A stretch of 64,000 nucleotides of DNA from Lachnospiraceae bacterium (GCA_900759665.1 CAAEWE010000007.1:48373-112372); one strand, 5' to 3'; numbered from the stretch's first letter, positions 1 to 8,775 are shown. Numbers and translations are program-made. Notes: generated by a model from the letters alone, not told the origin.

Positions 1-186
1 TACGGTATCGAAGTTATTGCACTCCTTGATTCCCAGTGCAATGATTCCCTCTGCGATCTTGCGGATTTCCTTTGCCTTAGCCTCTGTAGTAATAATCTTT
101 CCGTAGTAAAGCAGATCTGTTACCTGATTACGAAGCAACGCTTTTCTCTGGCTGGAAGTTCTTCCAAGTTTTCTATAGCCTGCCAT
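1..186 (-). CDS. rplQ: 50S ribosomal protein L17, C-terminal part beyond the window
   Basis: The first 62 codons of L17 are present; the rest runs off the left edge of the window. The N-terminus MAGYRKLGRTSSQRKALLRN is characteristic of L17, a protein near the polypeptide exit tunnel of the large subunit. The gene follows rpoA by 11 bases, as in the standard alpha operon. The last residues seen, ALGIKECNNFDTV, include a short stretch I would not expect in the E. coli protein, probably a clade-specific insertion. The ATG lies at 184-186. Confidence 0.95.
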   Translation of the reverse strand, partial: MAGYRKLGRTSSQRKALLRNQVTDLLYYGKIITTEAKAKEIRKIAEGIIALGIKECNNFDTV

Positions 187-197
187 TTGCTTACCTC

Positions 198-1160
198 CTA
201 ATTATCCTCTCCTAAATTCAGAGAAAGACCTAATTCATTTAACTTTGCTAAAACCTCGTCCAAAGACTTACGTCCAAGGTTTCTTACTTTCATCATGTCC
301 TCTGATGTACGGTTACACAGTTCCTCAACTGTATTGATACCTGCTCTCTTCAAGCAGTTGTATGAACGAACGGAAAGCTCCAGTTCGTCGATGTTCATCT
401 CGAGAACTTTCTCCTTGTCATCTTCCTCAGATGGTGCAATGATCACTGCCTTCTTTGCATTCTCTGAAAGGTTGATGAATGAGTTCAAATGAACGCTGAG
501 CACCTTTGCTGCCAGACTGACAGCATCGCTTGGCTCGATCGTTCCGTTTGTGAATATCTCAAGTGTCAGCTTATCATAATCTGTAATCTGACCAACACGA
601 GTATTTTCAATCTGAATATTTACTCTCTCTACCGGAGTGAAGATAGAGTCAATGGCGATCACATTGATCGGCAGGTCATCTCTCTTATTCTTGTCAGAGC
701 TGACATAACCACGTCCATTGACAATCGTCATCTCGATGTAGAGCTTGCAGTCAGGACCACCACTGAGTGTAGCGATTACCTGATCAGGGTTCACGATCTC
801 GATATCGGAATCTACCTGAATATCTGCTGCTGTAACTACGCCTTCGCCGGAAGCCTCGATATATGCTGTCTTAACTTCATCGGAGTCGCTGTTGTTTTTG
901 ATTGCTAAACTCTTGATGTTCATGATGATCTCTGTCACATCTTCCTTTACTCCAGGGATAGAACTGAACTCATGAACGACGCCATCAATCTTAATATGAC
1001 TAACAGCTGTACCCGGCAATGATGAAAGCATAATTCTTCTGAGAGAATTACCCAAAGTCGTACCGTACCCTCTTTCCAGAGGTTCTACAACAAAACGTCC
1101 ATATTTCTTATCTTCTGAAATCTCAACAATCTCAATATTTGGTTCTTTAAAATCAAGCAC
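198..1160 (-). CDS. rpoA: DNA-directed RNA polymerase alpha subunit
   Basis: The 320-residue alpha subunit dimerises to nucleate RNA polymerase assembly, and its C-terminal domain contacts UP elements and activators. The N-terminal domain shows the conserved GYGTTLGNSLRRIMLSSLPG stretch near residue 31. The C-terminal domain, about residues 255-320, ends with the helix-hairpin-helix ELCNRTSEDMMKVRNLGRKS. The start is a GTG at 1160, preceded by GGAGG eight bases upstream. Length matches the family. It lies between rpsD and rplQ in the alpha operon. Confidence 0.97.
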   Translation of the reverse strand: MLDFKEPNIEIVEISEDKKYGRFVVEPLERGYGTTLGNSLRRIMLSSLPGTAVSHIKIDGVVHEFSSIPGVKEDVTEIIMNIKSLAIKNNSDSDEVKTAYIEASGEGVVTAADIQVDSDIEIVNPDQVIATLSGGPDCKLYIEMTIVNGRGYVSSDKNKRDDLPINVIAIDSIFTPVERVNIQIENTRVGQITDYDKLTLEIFTNGTIEPSDAVSLAAKVLSVHLNSFINLSENAKKAVIIAPSEEDDKEKVLEMNIDELELSVRSYNCLKRAGINTVEELCNRTSEDMMKVRNLGRKSLDEVLAKLNELGLSLNLGEDN

Positions 1161-1205
1161 TCCAGGACCCTCCTTTTGGGTTTATGCTCACATGCTATCC
1201 GGTTA

Positions 1206-1799
1206 TTACTTAGAATATAACTCGACGATAAGCACTTCATTTACAGGAACATCAATCTGCTCTCTTGTAGGAATTTCCTTAACCGTACCAGTCAGAGTCT
1301 CATGATCAGCCTCAAGCCAGTCAGGGATCAGTCTGCCCTCGGTTGTCTCCAGAACATCTTTATATCTCTGGTATCCCTTAACCTTTTCCTTGATCTCGAT
1401 CTTGTCACCCGGCTTAACGGTATAAGATGGAATATTTACGCACTTTCCATTTACAAGTACATGCTTGTGACCAACGATCTGACGAGCCTCTTTTCTGGTA
1501 CGTGCATATCCCATACGGAATACTACGTTGTCCAGTCTCTGCTCAAGGAGAATCATAAGGTTCTCACCGGTTGTACCGTATTTTAACTTCTGTGCCTTTG
1601 CAAAATTGTTACGGAATGGTTTCTCAAGAACACCGTAGATAAATTTTGCTTTCTGCTTCTCTTTTAACTGTAATGCATACTCACTTGGCTTTCTGCCAGT
1701 GCGAACATTTCTCTTAGACTTCTTATCAAGTCCCATGTATGCAGGCTCAATACCAAGAGCTCTACATCTCTTCAGTACAGGCGTCATATCTCTTGCCAT
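1206..1799 (-). CDS. rpsD: 30S ribosomal protein S4
   Basis: This 197-residue primary 16S rRNA binding protein of the small-subunit body carries an S4 RNA-binding domain at about residues 88-150 (LEQRLDNVVFRMGYARTRKE, then GHKHVLVNGK). No N-terminal zinc-finger cysteines are present, so it is the C-minus form. It lies between rpsK and rpoA. S4 is the known autoregulator of the alpha operon in E. coli and of its own gene in Bacillus, which makes the long leader ahead of rpsM a candidate target here. Confidence 0.97.
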   Translation of the reverse strand: MARDMTPVLKRCRALGIEPAYMGLDKKSKRNVRTGRKPSEYALQLKEKQKAKFIYGVLEKPFRNNFAKAQKLKYGTTGENLMILLEQRLDNVVFRMGYARTRKEARQIVGHKHVLVNGKCVNIPSYTVKPGDKIEIKEKVKGYQRYKDVLETTEGRLIPDWLEADHETLTGTVKEIPTREQIDVPVNEVLIVELYSK

Positions 1800-1830
1800 T
1801 TCTATATCCTCCTAATCTGGTAATCATTGA

Positions 1831-2226
1831 TTAAACACGACGACGCTTCGGTGGGCGGCATCCATTATGTGGTACAGGTGTTACGTCTCTGATGCTTGTT
1901 ACATCAATACCGCATGCCTGCAGTGCACGAATTGCTGCCTCACGGCCTGAACCAGGCCCCTTAACCATAACGTCAACAGAGGTCAAACCATGTGGCAGAG
2001 CCGCTTTTGCTGCTGTCTCTGCAGCCATCTGAGCTGCATATGGAGTTGACTTCTTGGATCCTCTGAATCCTAATCCGCCTGCGCTTGCCCAGGAAATAGC
2101 ATTTCCTTCTGAATCTGTAAGCGTAACGATTGTATTATTAAAGGAAGACTGAATGTGTGCCTGTCCATGTCCGACATTCTTCTTGACACGCTTCTTTGTT
2201 GCCTTCTTTGTTGCTACTTTAGCCAT
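1831..2226 (-). CDS. rpsK: 30S ribosomal protein S11
   Basis: S11 of the small-subunit platform, about 131 residues. Diagnostic segments are the SFNNTIVTLTD strand near residue 30 and the basic C-terminus PHNGCRPPKRRRV. The start is the ATG at 2226 (ATGGCTAAAGTAGC), which has AGGAGG about nine bases upstream. An in-frame TTG six bases earlier overlaps the spacer and is less likely. The gene lies 49 bases after rpsM. Confidence 0.96.
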   Translation of the reverse strand: MAKVATKKATKKRVKKNVGHGQAHIQSSFNNTIVTLTDSEGNAISWASAGGLGFRGSKKSTPYAAQMAAETAAKAALPHGLTSVDVMVKGPGSGREAAIRALQACGIDVTSIRDVTPVPHNGCRPPKRRRV

Positions 2227-2280
2227 TATCAAACCCTCCTAGTTAGATTTTGGTAGAGTGTCTAACTGTTCCTACCTAAA

Positions 2281-2649
2281 TTACTTTTTCTTATTAGCGA
2301 CAGTACGCTTAGGACCCTTACGAGTTCTGGCATTTGTCTTTGTCTTCTGTCCACGAACCGGCAGACCCTTTCTATGACGAATACCTCTGTAACATCCGAT
2401 TTCCTGTAATCTCTTGATGTTCATAGCGATCTCTCTACGAAGATCACCCTCTACTGTCTGTGTCTCATCGATGACATCACGGATACGGGATACTTCCTCG
2501 TCCGTAAGATCCTTGACACGAGTGTCAGGATTGACATTAGCTTCTGCCAAAATACGCTTAGAGCTTGCAAGTCCGATACCGTAAATATAGGTAAGACCGA
2601 TCTCTACACGCTTCTCTCTTGGTAAATCTACACCACTAATACGAGCCAT
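2281..2649 (-). CDS. rpsM: 30S ribosomal protein S13
   Basis: S13 of the small-subunit head, 122 residues, contacts the P-site tRNA and 23S rRNA. It begins MARISGVDLPREKRVEIGLT, has the helix-two-turn-helix region YGIGLASSKRILAEA, and ends in a lysine-rich tail. It is the first gene of the alpha block. CGGAGGTG lies about 12 bases upstream of the ATG. The 413 bases in front of it are unusually long for this gene cluster and are described separately. Confidence 0.97.
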   Translation of the reverse strand: MARISGVDLPREKRVEIGLTYIYGIGLASSKRILAEANVNPDTRVKDLTDEEVSRIRDVIDETQTVEGDLRREIAMNIKRLQEIGCYRGIRHRKGLPVRGQKTKTNARTRKGPKRTVANKKK

Positions 2650-3062
2650 GTGTACTTTACACCTCCGTTAATTTTTAAGTTTTACTATAGTTCCGTGGCA
2701 GGTAAAACTGCCGGTCACACAGGAATGCCTCCCGTGCTTTCAGTGATTCCGATGAGGGAATAGATGGTTCCTTCATCTTCAGCCGCTTTAAATTGTAATC
2801 CCACTGCATAGACATTTTTCTCTATGGCCGCACTATTGCTGCCCCTCGGGATCGCCTGCGAATTGACGATCGATCTATGCCGCAGTCATCATCTGCCGTG
2901 GCAGGACCATCCAACAATGAAAATGACACATCGTACGGATGAGACGGGGAATCAGTCCGTCTACAATGTCATAGTACGAAATAACGTACTATAATTACAG
3001 AAAGCAAGTTCTATCTTAACAACAGAAAAGCCAAAGTATCCGCTTTGGTTTCTGTTCTCTCA
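2650..3062 (-). promoter_or_regulatory. Long structured leader between rpmJ and rpsM
   Basis: No convincing gene lies in these 413 bases. On the minus strand there are several perfect hairpins. ATAGTACG (2971-2978) pairs with CGTACTAT (2985-2992). AGACGG (2942-2947) pairs with CCGTCT (2957-2962). A 14-bp stem with a 2-base bulge joins 3021-3036 to 3043-3056. The last is next to the rpmJ stop but lacks a clear U tract, so it may be a weak terminator or part of the leader. A 46-codon frame (2675-2815) is present but has only a weak ribosome binding site. Autogenous control by S4 is a reasonable inference for an alpha-operon leader but is not shown by the sequence. Confidence 0.5.
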
Positions 3063-3176
3063 TTAGCCCTGTCTCTGTTTGTGTCTAGGGTTCTCACAGA
3101 TTACTCTGATACGACCCTTTCTCTTGATGACCTTACATTTTTCGCAAATCGGTTTTACTGAAGATCTAACTTTCAC
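3063..3176 (-). CDS. rpmJ: 50S ribosomal protein L36 (zinc form)
   Basis: A 37-residue L36 beginning MKVRSSVKPICEKCKVIKRK. The four-ligand zinc site C-x2-C ... C-x4-H is visible (CEKC, then CENPRH), so this is the zinc-containing C-plus form. The start is a GTG at 3176, preceded by a strong AGGAGG. Length is exactly typical. It follows infA across a terminator and the 192-bp structured element, and precedes the long rpsM leader. Confidence 0.96.
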   Translation of the reverse strand: MKVRSSVKPICEKCKVIKRKGRIRVICENPRHKQRQG

Positions 3177-3266
3177 AGCAATAACCTCCTTTCAGAAAAG
3201 TCCATTAACCACTATATCACAATTTTTATGTCTATGCAAGTACAAGTTTTATTTTTTGTAAAAAAC

Positions 3267-3458
3267 GTTACTATTCACAGCAGCTTTCCACTGGAAAGAC
3301 CTGCACAAGCTCGCTTATGCAAGGTATTTTATGTAGAAAGCTGCGTGTAAGCTATCACTGCCCACAACCTCAGCCAGTGGACGTGCGAAGCACGGACTCT
3401 AGCCGCCGGTTTTGCAGCGGGCTGTGGTCTGCGGGCAGTGACGGTTGTGAATAGTAAC
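3267..3458. repeat. 192-bp structured element bounded by a perfect 13-bp inverted repeat
   Basis: The ends are GTTACTATTCACA (3267-3279) and its exact complement (3446-3458). Inside, GCAGCTTTC (3280-3288) pairs with 3336-3344, TCACTGCCC (3355-3363) pairs with 3433-3441, and CGTGC-GAA-GCACG (3382-3394) is a tight hairpin. Another arm (about 3302-3321) has a C/A mismatch on the plus strand that becomes a G-U pair on the minus strand, so an RNA would fold better in the ribosomal-gene direction. It is non-coding. It may be a MITE/REP-type repeat or a structured RNA. Copy number is unknown. Confidence 0.65.
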
Positions 3459-3461
3459 AAA

Positions 3462-3504
3462 AAACGGGGATATCTCCACCTTCTCAGTAAAGATATCCCC
3501 GTTT
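3462..3504 (-). terminator. Rho-independent terminator after infA
   Basis: A perfect 14-bp stem, AAACGGGGATATCT (3462-3475) with AGATATCCCCGTTT (3491-3504), is followed on the minus strand by TTTTTTGTT. It lies 18 bases past the infA stop and should end the adk-map-infA transcript. Confidence 0.85.
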
Positions 3505-3522
3505 ATGAACTGGTTTAAAGAA

Positions 3523-3741
3523 TCATTTATCTCTCCAGGTAATACGTCCCTTTGTCAGATCGTATGGAGACATTTCCATGGTTACCTTATCGCCCGGCAG
3601 GATACGGATAAAGTTCTTGCGAAGCTTTCCGCTGATATGCGCCAGCACCTGGTGACCATTCTCAAGCTCTACCTTAAACATGGCATTTGGCAGCTTCTCC
3701 ACTACGATACCTTCAATTTCAATTACATCTTCCTTTGACAT
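3523..3741 (-). CDS. infA: Translation initiation factor IF-1
   Basis: This 72-residue single OB-fold protein binds the ribosomal A site during initiation. MSKEDVIEIEGIVVEKLPNA and the C-terminal YDLTKGRITWRD are diagnostic. Length matches the family. It lies 12 bases after map, as in most Firmicutes. A strong terminator follows, so rpmJ and the alpha genes probably need their own transcription start or read-through. Confidence 0.97.
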   Translation of the reverse strand: MSKEDVIEIEGIVVEKLPNAMFKVELENGHQVLAHISGKLRKNFIRILPGDKVTMEMSPYDLTKGRITWRDK

Positions 3742-3753
3742 ATTTCCTCCATT

Positions 3754-4539
3754 CTATGCTTTTAACGTGTCATAATTGTGATCCCAGTCAGGATACGTCA
3801 GAAGCTCCGGTTCTCCCTCGGTGATCAGAACGGTGTTTTCATAGTGGGCAGATTTCTTGGAATCCTGCGTCACTACAGTCCAGTCATCCTCAAGCACCCA
3901 GACCTCCCAGGTTCCCTGGTTGATCATCGGTTCGATTGCCAGCGTCATACCCGGACGAAGCTTCATTCCACGTCCGATCGGTTTATAATTCGGAATCTGC
4001 GGTTCCTCATGGATTTTCCTGCCAAGACCGTGACCACAGAGGTCACGCACAACGCCGTATCCGTTGGACTCTGCAAAATCCTGTATCGCCTTGGATATTT
4101 CAAACAGATGATGACCGGCTCTTGCATACCGGATGCCCTCAAAGAAACACTGGCGGGTGATATCAATCAGCCGCTGATCCTCCTCAGAGATCTTTCCTAC
4201 AGCATGGGTTCTGGCGGCGTCGGAATTGTAGCCCTTATACTCGACACATGTGTCCAGACTGACAATATCTCCTTCCTTCAGCACTCTTTTTTTGCTTGGG
4301 ATCCCGTGAACCACCTCATCGTTGACAGATACACAGATTGATGCCGGATATCCCTGATAATTCAGACAGGATGGAATGCAGCCGTAATCGCGGATAACTT
4401 CCTCCCCTCTGCGGTTGATATCCATCGTAGTGATTCCCGGACGGATGATCTTTGCCATCTCCTTATGAACCTCTGCCATAATACGTCCGGATTCTCTCAT
4501 AAGCTCAATCTCATGTTCTGATTTAATTGTTACTGACAT
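3754..4539 (-). CDS. map: Type I methionine aminopeptidase
   Basis: Removes the N-terminal methionine from nascent proteins. In this 261-residue M24A enzyme the five metal ligands are visible: two Asp in DTCVEYKGYNSDAARTH, His in GHGLGRKIHEEP, Glu in AIEPMIN and Glu in YENTVLITE. There is no N-terminal zinc-finger extension. It lies between adk and infA in the usual order. The ATG at 4539 gives MSVTIKSEHEIELMRESGRI. Confidence 0.96.
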   Translation of the reverse strand: MSVTIKSEHEIELMRESGRIMAEVHKEMAKIIRPGITTMDINRRGEEVIRDYGCIPSCLNYQGYPASICVSVNDEVVHGIPSKKRVLKEGDIVSLDTCVEYKGYNSDAARTHAVGKISEEDQRLIDITRQCFFEGIRYARAGHHLFEISKAIQDFAESNGYGVVRDLCGHGLGRKIHEEPQIPNYKPIGRGMKLRPGMTLAIEPMINQGTWEVWVLEDDWTVVTQDSKKSAHYENTVLITEGEPELLTYPDWDHNYDTLKA

Positions 4540-4629
4540 AATATGCCTTCTTTCCTCATCTATAATAATGAATTTTTAGTCGTCGCGCCGACACGGCTGG
4601 AAATCCGCCGGTGTGATTATCGTCTGATC

Positions 4630-5274
4630 CTATTTCTCATCCAGGATTGCACAGATATCCTTGAAGCCCTGCTCTAATCCTGTCGTTCCATCGATTACAC
4701 GAAGAATGCCTTCTTTCTTATAATAATCGATCAACGGAGCTGTCTGCTCATGATAAACTTCCAGTCTCTTCTTTACAGTCTCCGGCTCATCATCCTTACG
4801 GATCACAAGCTCTTTTCCACATTTATCACAAATTCCCTCTTTCTTCGGAGGAATATTTACAATATGATAGGTTGCACCACATGAGCAGACTCTTCTGCCA
4901 CTCATTCTGTCGATAATGACCTGATCGTCAAGGTTGATCTCGATCGCATAATCAACCTTCTCGCCGGTAGCTGCCAGAGCCTTTGTCAAAGCCTCTGCCT
5001 GTGGGATTGTTCTTGGGAATCCATCCAGCACATAACCGTTCCTGGCATCGTCCTGATGAATTCTGTCAACAACAAGATCACAGGTAAGCTCATCCGGAAC
5101 AAGCTCGCCGGCATCCATATAACCCTTTGCTTTCTTTCCAAGCTCTGTACCGTTTTTGATATTCTCACGGAAAATATCACCGGTGGAAATATGAGGAATG
5201 CCATACTTCTCTGAAATCTTGCCAGCGTGTGTTCCTTTTCCGGCACCAGGTGCCCCCAACATAATAATCTTCAT
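4630..5274 (-). CDS. adk: Adenylate kinase
   Basis: Catalyses ATP + AMP = 2 ADP. The 214-residue long-lid form has the P-loop GAPGAGKGT at residues 7-15, the AMP-binding segment STGDIFRENI, and a lid with a four-cysteine zinc site (CSCGATYH ... CDKCGKEL). DGFPRT is also present. The zinc lid is typical of Gram-positive enzymes. It is separated from secY by the inserted glycosyltransferase gene, whereas secY-adk adjacency is the usual order. Confidence 0.97.
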   Translation of the reverse strand: MKIIMLGAPGAGKGTHAGKISEKYGIPHISTGDIFRENIKNGTELGKKAKGYMDAGELVPDELTCDLVVDRIHQDDARNGYVLDGFPRTIPQAEALTKALAATGEKVDYAIEINLDDQVIIDRMSGRRVCSCGATYHIVNIPPKKEGICDKCGKELVIRKDDEPETVKKRLEVYHEQTAPLIDYYKKEGILRVIDGTTGLEQGFKDICAILDEK

Positions 5275-5421
5275 GAATATATTCTCCTTTCACTTACATC
5301 ATACCCTTACGTCTCAAAAAACGTTCATAGTATATGATACCCCAAGGTGGTTTATTTTTCAACCGTTTTTTACAGGCTTTGACGTTCTCGGCAAACAACG
5401 GCTGAACAATGCTGCAAAGCA

Positions 5422-6387
5422 TCAATCCTCCCCGTTCTCGTCCCAGGTCCGTTCGCTGATAATGTACCGTGGTCTGTGCTTGACTTCCATATAGATCTTG
5501 CCAATATATTCTCCCAGCACCCCGAGACAGATGAGCTGCACTCCGCCGATAAAGCAGATGATGCTGATGGTACTTGCCCATCCCACGACACTATTTTTCA
5601 TGTATACCATCACAAAGGTCCAGATGATCGCCAGAAAACTCAGCAGAGATATAAAGGTTCCGAGGCCGGTAATGATCCGGATCGGTTTGATACTCAGGCT
5701 GGTAATGCCGTCAAATGCCAATGCCAGCATTTTCCGCAGCGGATAATGACTCTCCCCGGCAATGCGTTCATGGCGTTCGTAATATACGCTGGTGCTCTTA
5801 AACCCAACCAAAGGAAACATTCCCCTCAGGAAAAGATTGACCTCTTTAAAATTGGCAAACTCCTGCAGAACCCGTGAGGATACCAGGCGGTAATCTGCAT
5901 GATTGAAGACCACCTCTGCCCCCATGGCATAGAGGAGCTTATAAAAACTTTCTGCCGTAAACCGTTTAAAAAATGTATCTGTGTCGCGCTTGCTGCGCAC
6001 ACCATAAACGACCTCGCAGCCGTCCAGATACGCATCCACCATATCATTCATCGCGTTGATATCGTCCTGCCCGTCGCAGTCAATGGAGATTGTAATGTCT
6101 GCCTTATCCTTTGCCTCCATCAGACCGGCCAGCACGGCATTCTGATGACCACGGTTCCGGCTCTGGGCGATTCCGATAAAGTGCTCGTCCTGCTGTGCCA
6201 GCCCTGTGATGATCTCCCATGTTTTATCCCGGCTTCCATCGTTCACAAAAAGTACCCGGCTTTGGTCAGAAATCTTTCCCTCCCCCGCCAGTTCGTTGAT
6301 CTTGGTCAGAAACTCGCCGCTGGTGATCGGCAGCACTTCTTCCTCGTTATAACACGGAATTACAATATATAAGATTGGTTTTTCCAT
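5422..6387 (-). CDS. Family 2 glycosyltransferase with C-terminal membrane helices
   Basis: About 321 residues of the GtrB/DPM1-like type, expected to move a sugar from a nucleotide donor to a polyprenyl phosphate or a surface polymer. The GT-A start YIVIPCYNEEEVLP, the metal-binding region SIDCDGQDD near residue 95, and two C-terminal hydrophobic helices (around residues 235-260 and 270-295) are visible. The ATG at 6387 is chosen because GAGGATTAAA precedes it; longer in-frame starts lack a good site. Its place between secY and adk is not part of the conserved operon. The exact acceptor cannot be read from the sequence. Confidence 0.85.
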   Translation of the reverse strand: MEKPILYIVIPCYNEEEVLPITSGEFLTKINELAGEGKISDQSRVLFVNDGSRDKTWEIITGLAQQDEHFIGIAQSRNRGHQNAVLAGLMEAKDKADITISIDCDGQDDINAMNDMVDAYLDGCEVVYGVRSKRDTDTFFKRFTAESFYKLLYAMGAEVVFNHADYRLVSSRVLQEFANFKEVNLFLRGMFPLVGFKSTSVYYERHERIAGESHYPLRKMLALAFDGITSLSIKPIRIITGLGTFISLLSFLAIIWTFVMVYMKNSVVGWASTISIICFIGGVQLICLGVLGEYIGKIYMEVKHRPRYIISERTWDENGED

Positions 6388-6616
6388 TTTAATCCTCATT
6401 TCCATATTGTAACAGATTCTATTTATTAAACCTGTCATTTCTATTGTCGTAAATCCTTTTTATTATACCCAAAATTATCCATTGATACAATATGCACCGT
6501 GGCACAATTGTAAAAAACAATCCGCTTCCGATGTACCAAAAACAACCTGACGCTTTGCCCCTGCTGATATTTTATCTTTGCTTTCCGATATGTTATAAGG
6601 ATCTCTATATACCAAA

Positions 6617-6659
6617 ATCTCCTGTATCCATGCAGTGGCTGTGCACGGATACAGGAGAT
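6617..6659 (-). terminator. Hairpin after secY, probable terminator
   Basis: A perfect 13-bp inverted repeat, ATCTCCTGTATCC (6617-6629) and its complement (6647-6659), is followed on the minus strand by TTTTGG. The T run is short, so termination may be partial. It lies in the 361-base gap between secY and the glycosyltransferase gene; nothing else is recognisable in that gap. Confidence 0.6.
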
Positions 6660-6748
6660 CCTGATCTTCTCTTATGAAATACTTCGGTAAAATCGGAGCA
6701 AAGCTCCTCCTCTGCCTCTGTCTATATCTCACAAAGGTACTGCAGCAA

Positions 6749-8086
6749 TTACTCGCTGATAAAGCCTCTGTAATGACGAACCAGCATCTGTGACTCGATC
6801 TGCTTCAGTGTCTCGATGACAACACCTACGATAATGATCATAGATGTACCACCGAAGGATACGTCTGCACCAAATGCACCGGATACAAAGATCGGAACAA
6901 AGGATGCAAAGGACAGACCAGCTGCACCGATAAAGATGATGCTGTTGAGTACATTGGTCAGGTAATCCATCGTCGGCTTACCCGGACGGATACCCGGAAT
7001 AAATCCACCCTGCTTCTTCATATTCATGGCAATCTCCTGTGGATTGAAGGTGATCGATGTATAGAAGTATGCAAAGAAGATGATCAATGCAATATATACG
7101 ACAAGACCTAATGTGTACTTAAACTCGCCCCAGCTCTCTAAATTACACCATGCATTCTGGTTCAGCACCTTCAGGAATTTCTGGAAAAGTGATGCCCCGG
7201 CACCGGATGCCGGCTGAACACCTGCAAAGTTTGCAATAACGATCGGCATAGAGAACAGAGAACCTGCAAAGATCACTGGGATAACGCCTGCGGTGTTGAC
7301 CTTCAGTGGAATATGAGAAGACTGACCACCAACAAGCTTACGACCTCTGGTCTTCTGGGAATACTGTACGCTGATTCTTCTCTCACCATCGGAAAGATAG
7401 ATAATGAATACAACCATGCCTACCAGTACACCGATAATGATAACAGCTGCAAGCAGACTGTTTACTGTTGTTGTTGCGTTCTTTACGAACTTATTGAACA
7501 ATGAGCTCATATCCTCAGGCATACGGGATACGATGTTGTATAACAGGATAATGGAGATACCATTTCCTACACCGTGCTCTGTAATCTGCTCACCAAGCCA
7601 CATCAGAAGAGCAGAACCTGCTGTCATGGATACGATACAAACTGTGATGGATGTAAAAGTAGCACCACCGGTCAACAGACCCTGACTTGCAAAGCCGATC
7701 GCCATAGCAGCACTCTCCATCAGAGAAAGTGCGATTGTTACATATCTCGTATACTCAGAGATTTTCTTTCTTCCCTCTTCGCCGTCCTTATGCAGCTCCT
7801 CGAGACGAGGAATTGCGATCGTGAGCAGCTGTAAAATAATGGAAGATGTGATATACGGTGTAATGTTCAATGCGAAAATAGACATTTTCTCAAAAGAACC
7901 ACCGGTCAACTGATTAAAGAAATCCAGGGAGTTCTGATCTGCAAACCACTGTGAAATATAGTCAGCGTCTACGCCCGGGATTGGAAGCTGGCATCCGATA
8001 CGCACTACAACAAGAATGAAGAATGTGTAAAGGATCTTTTTTCTCAAATCCTTAATCTTAAATGCATTGCGGACTGTTTCGAACAT
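6749..8086 (-). CDS. secY: Preprotein translocase subunit SecY
   Basis: The 445-residue channel-forming subunit of the Sec translocon has ten predicted membrane helices. The signature GVGNGISIILLYNIVSR and the cytoplasmic loop GERRISVQYSQKTRGRK are clear. It starts two bases after the rplO stop, indicating translational coupling. A hairpin follows it, so secY appears to close a short rplO-secY transcript rather than reading into adk. Confidence 0.97.
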   Translation of the reverse strand: MFETVRNAFKIKDLRKKILYTFFILVVVRIGCQLPIPGVDADYISQWFADQNSLDFFNQLTGGSFEKMSIFALNITPYITSSIILQLLTIAIPRLEELHKDGEEGRKKISEYTRYVTIALSLMESAAMAIGFASQGLLTGGATFTSITVCIVSMTAGSALLMWLGEQITEHGVGNGISIILLYNIVSRMPEDMSSLFNKFVKNATTTVNSLLAAVIIIGVLVGMVVFIIYLSDGERRISVQYSQKTRGRKLVGGQSSHIPLKVNTAGVIPVIFAGSLFSMPIVIANFAGVQPASGAGASLFQKFLKVLNQNAWCNLESWGEFKYTLGLVVYIALIIFFAYFYTSITFNPQEIAMNMKKQGGFIPGIRPGKPTMDYLTNVLNSIIFIGAAGLSFASFVPIFVSGAFGADVSFGGTSMIIIVGVVIETLKQIESQMLVRHYRGFISE

Positions 8087-8088
8087 CC

Positions 8089-8529
8089 TTAGATCACCTC
8101 AGCTTTTCCACCAAGAGCTTCGATCTTCTCAGCAGCACTCTTACTGAATGCATTTACCTGAACTGTGAGCTTCTTAGTTAATTCTCCATTTCCGAGTATC
8201 TTAACTCCATCCTTAGGATTACTGATAACACCTGCCTCAAGCAAAGAAGCTACAGTAACGACTGCACCATCTTCAAACTTGTTAAGCTTATCTACATTGA
8301 TTGCAACGATCTCCTTAGAGTTGATGTTTGTGAAACCTCTCTTAGGAATACGTCTGTACAGTGGCATCTGACCACCCTCGAAACCTGGACGTGGTGCGCC
8401 TGAACGAGCCTTCTGACCCTTATGTCCCTTACCTGCTGTCTTACCGTTTCCTGATCCATGGCCACGGCCTCTTCTGAAATTGTTGCTCTGCTTTGAGCCT
8501 TCTGCTGGTCTGAGTGTTGATAAATTCAT
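8089..8529 (-). CDS. rplO: 50S ribosomal protein L15
   Basis: About 146 residues beginning MNLSTLRPAEGSKQSNNFRR, followed by the glycine-rich segment RGRGHGSGNGKTAGKGHKGQ typical of L15. The ATG at 8529 has AGGAGG upstream. The frame stays open another 40 codons to an ATG at 8649, but that extension is not L15-like. A promoter and terminator lie between it and rpmD, so it probably heads its own transcription unit with secY. Confidence 0.95.
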   Translation of the reverse strand: MNLSTLRPAEGSKQSNNFRRGRGHGSGNGKTAGKGHKGQKARSGAPRPGFEGGQMPLYRRIPKRGFTNINSKEIVAINVDKLNKFEDGAVVTVASLLEAGVISNPKDGVKILGNGELTKKLTVQVNAFSKSAAEKIEALGGKAEVI

Positions 8530-8695
8530 TGTAATTACCTCCTGATTATAAATACTAACGGGCTGTGCGCTTTCCCGGCCATTTTGCGGATTGACCGATT
8601 CCGACGCAGGGTATGACCAATACCCCTTAAATGAGAACGGTGATCTCATTTACCCTCGCAATTGTTACACGTGTCTGTAAAATGACACATCATAT

Positions 8696-8724
8696 ACTAT
8701 AACATATAATTCTCTGATTGAAAA
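8696..8724 (-). promoter_or_regulatory. Probable sigma-A promoter for rplO-secY
   Basis: On the minus strand TTTTCA (8724-8719) and TATAGT (8701-8696) are separated by 17 bases. The -35 box is weak. It lies immediately downstream of the terminator after rpmD and about 165 bases before rplO, which fits a separate start for the rplO-secY block. Confidence 0.45.
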
Positions 8725-8775
8725 GAATTTTTTATTATTTTAGGCCCAAATTTTAGGCTCAATCCTAAACAAAAA

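Noticed and set aside
2675..2815. 46-codon minus-strand frame in the rpmJ-rpsM gap, possible gene
   Set aside because: Only a weak ribosome binding site, no recognisable motif, and the region is better explained as a structured leader.
8530..8649. In-frame 40-codon extension upstream of rplO
   Set aside because: L15 proteins begin at the MNLSTL start, which has a strong AGGAGG; the extension has no family resemblance.
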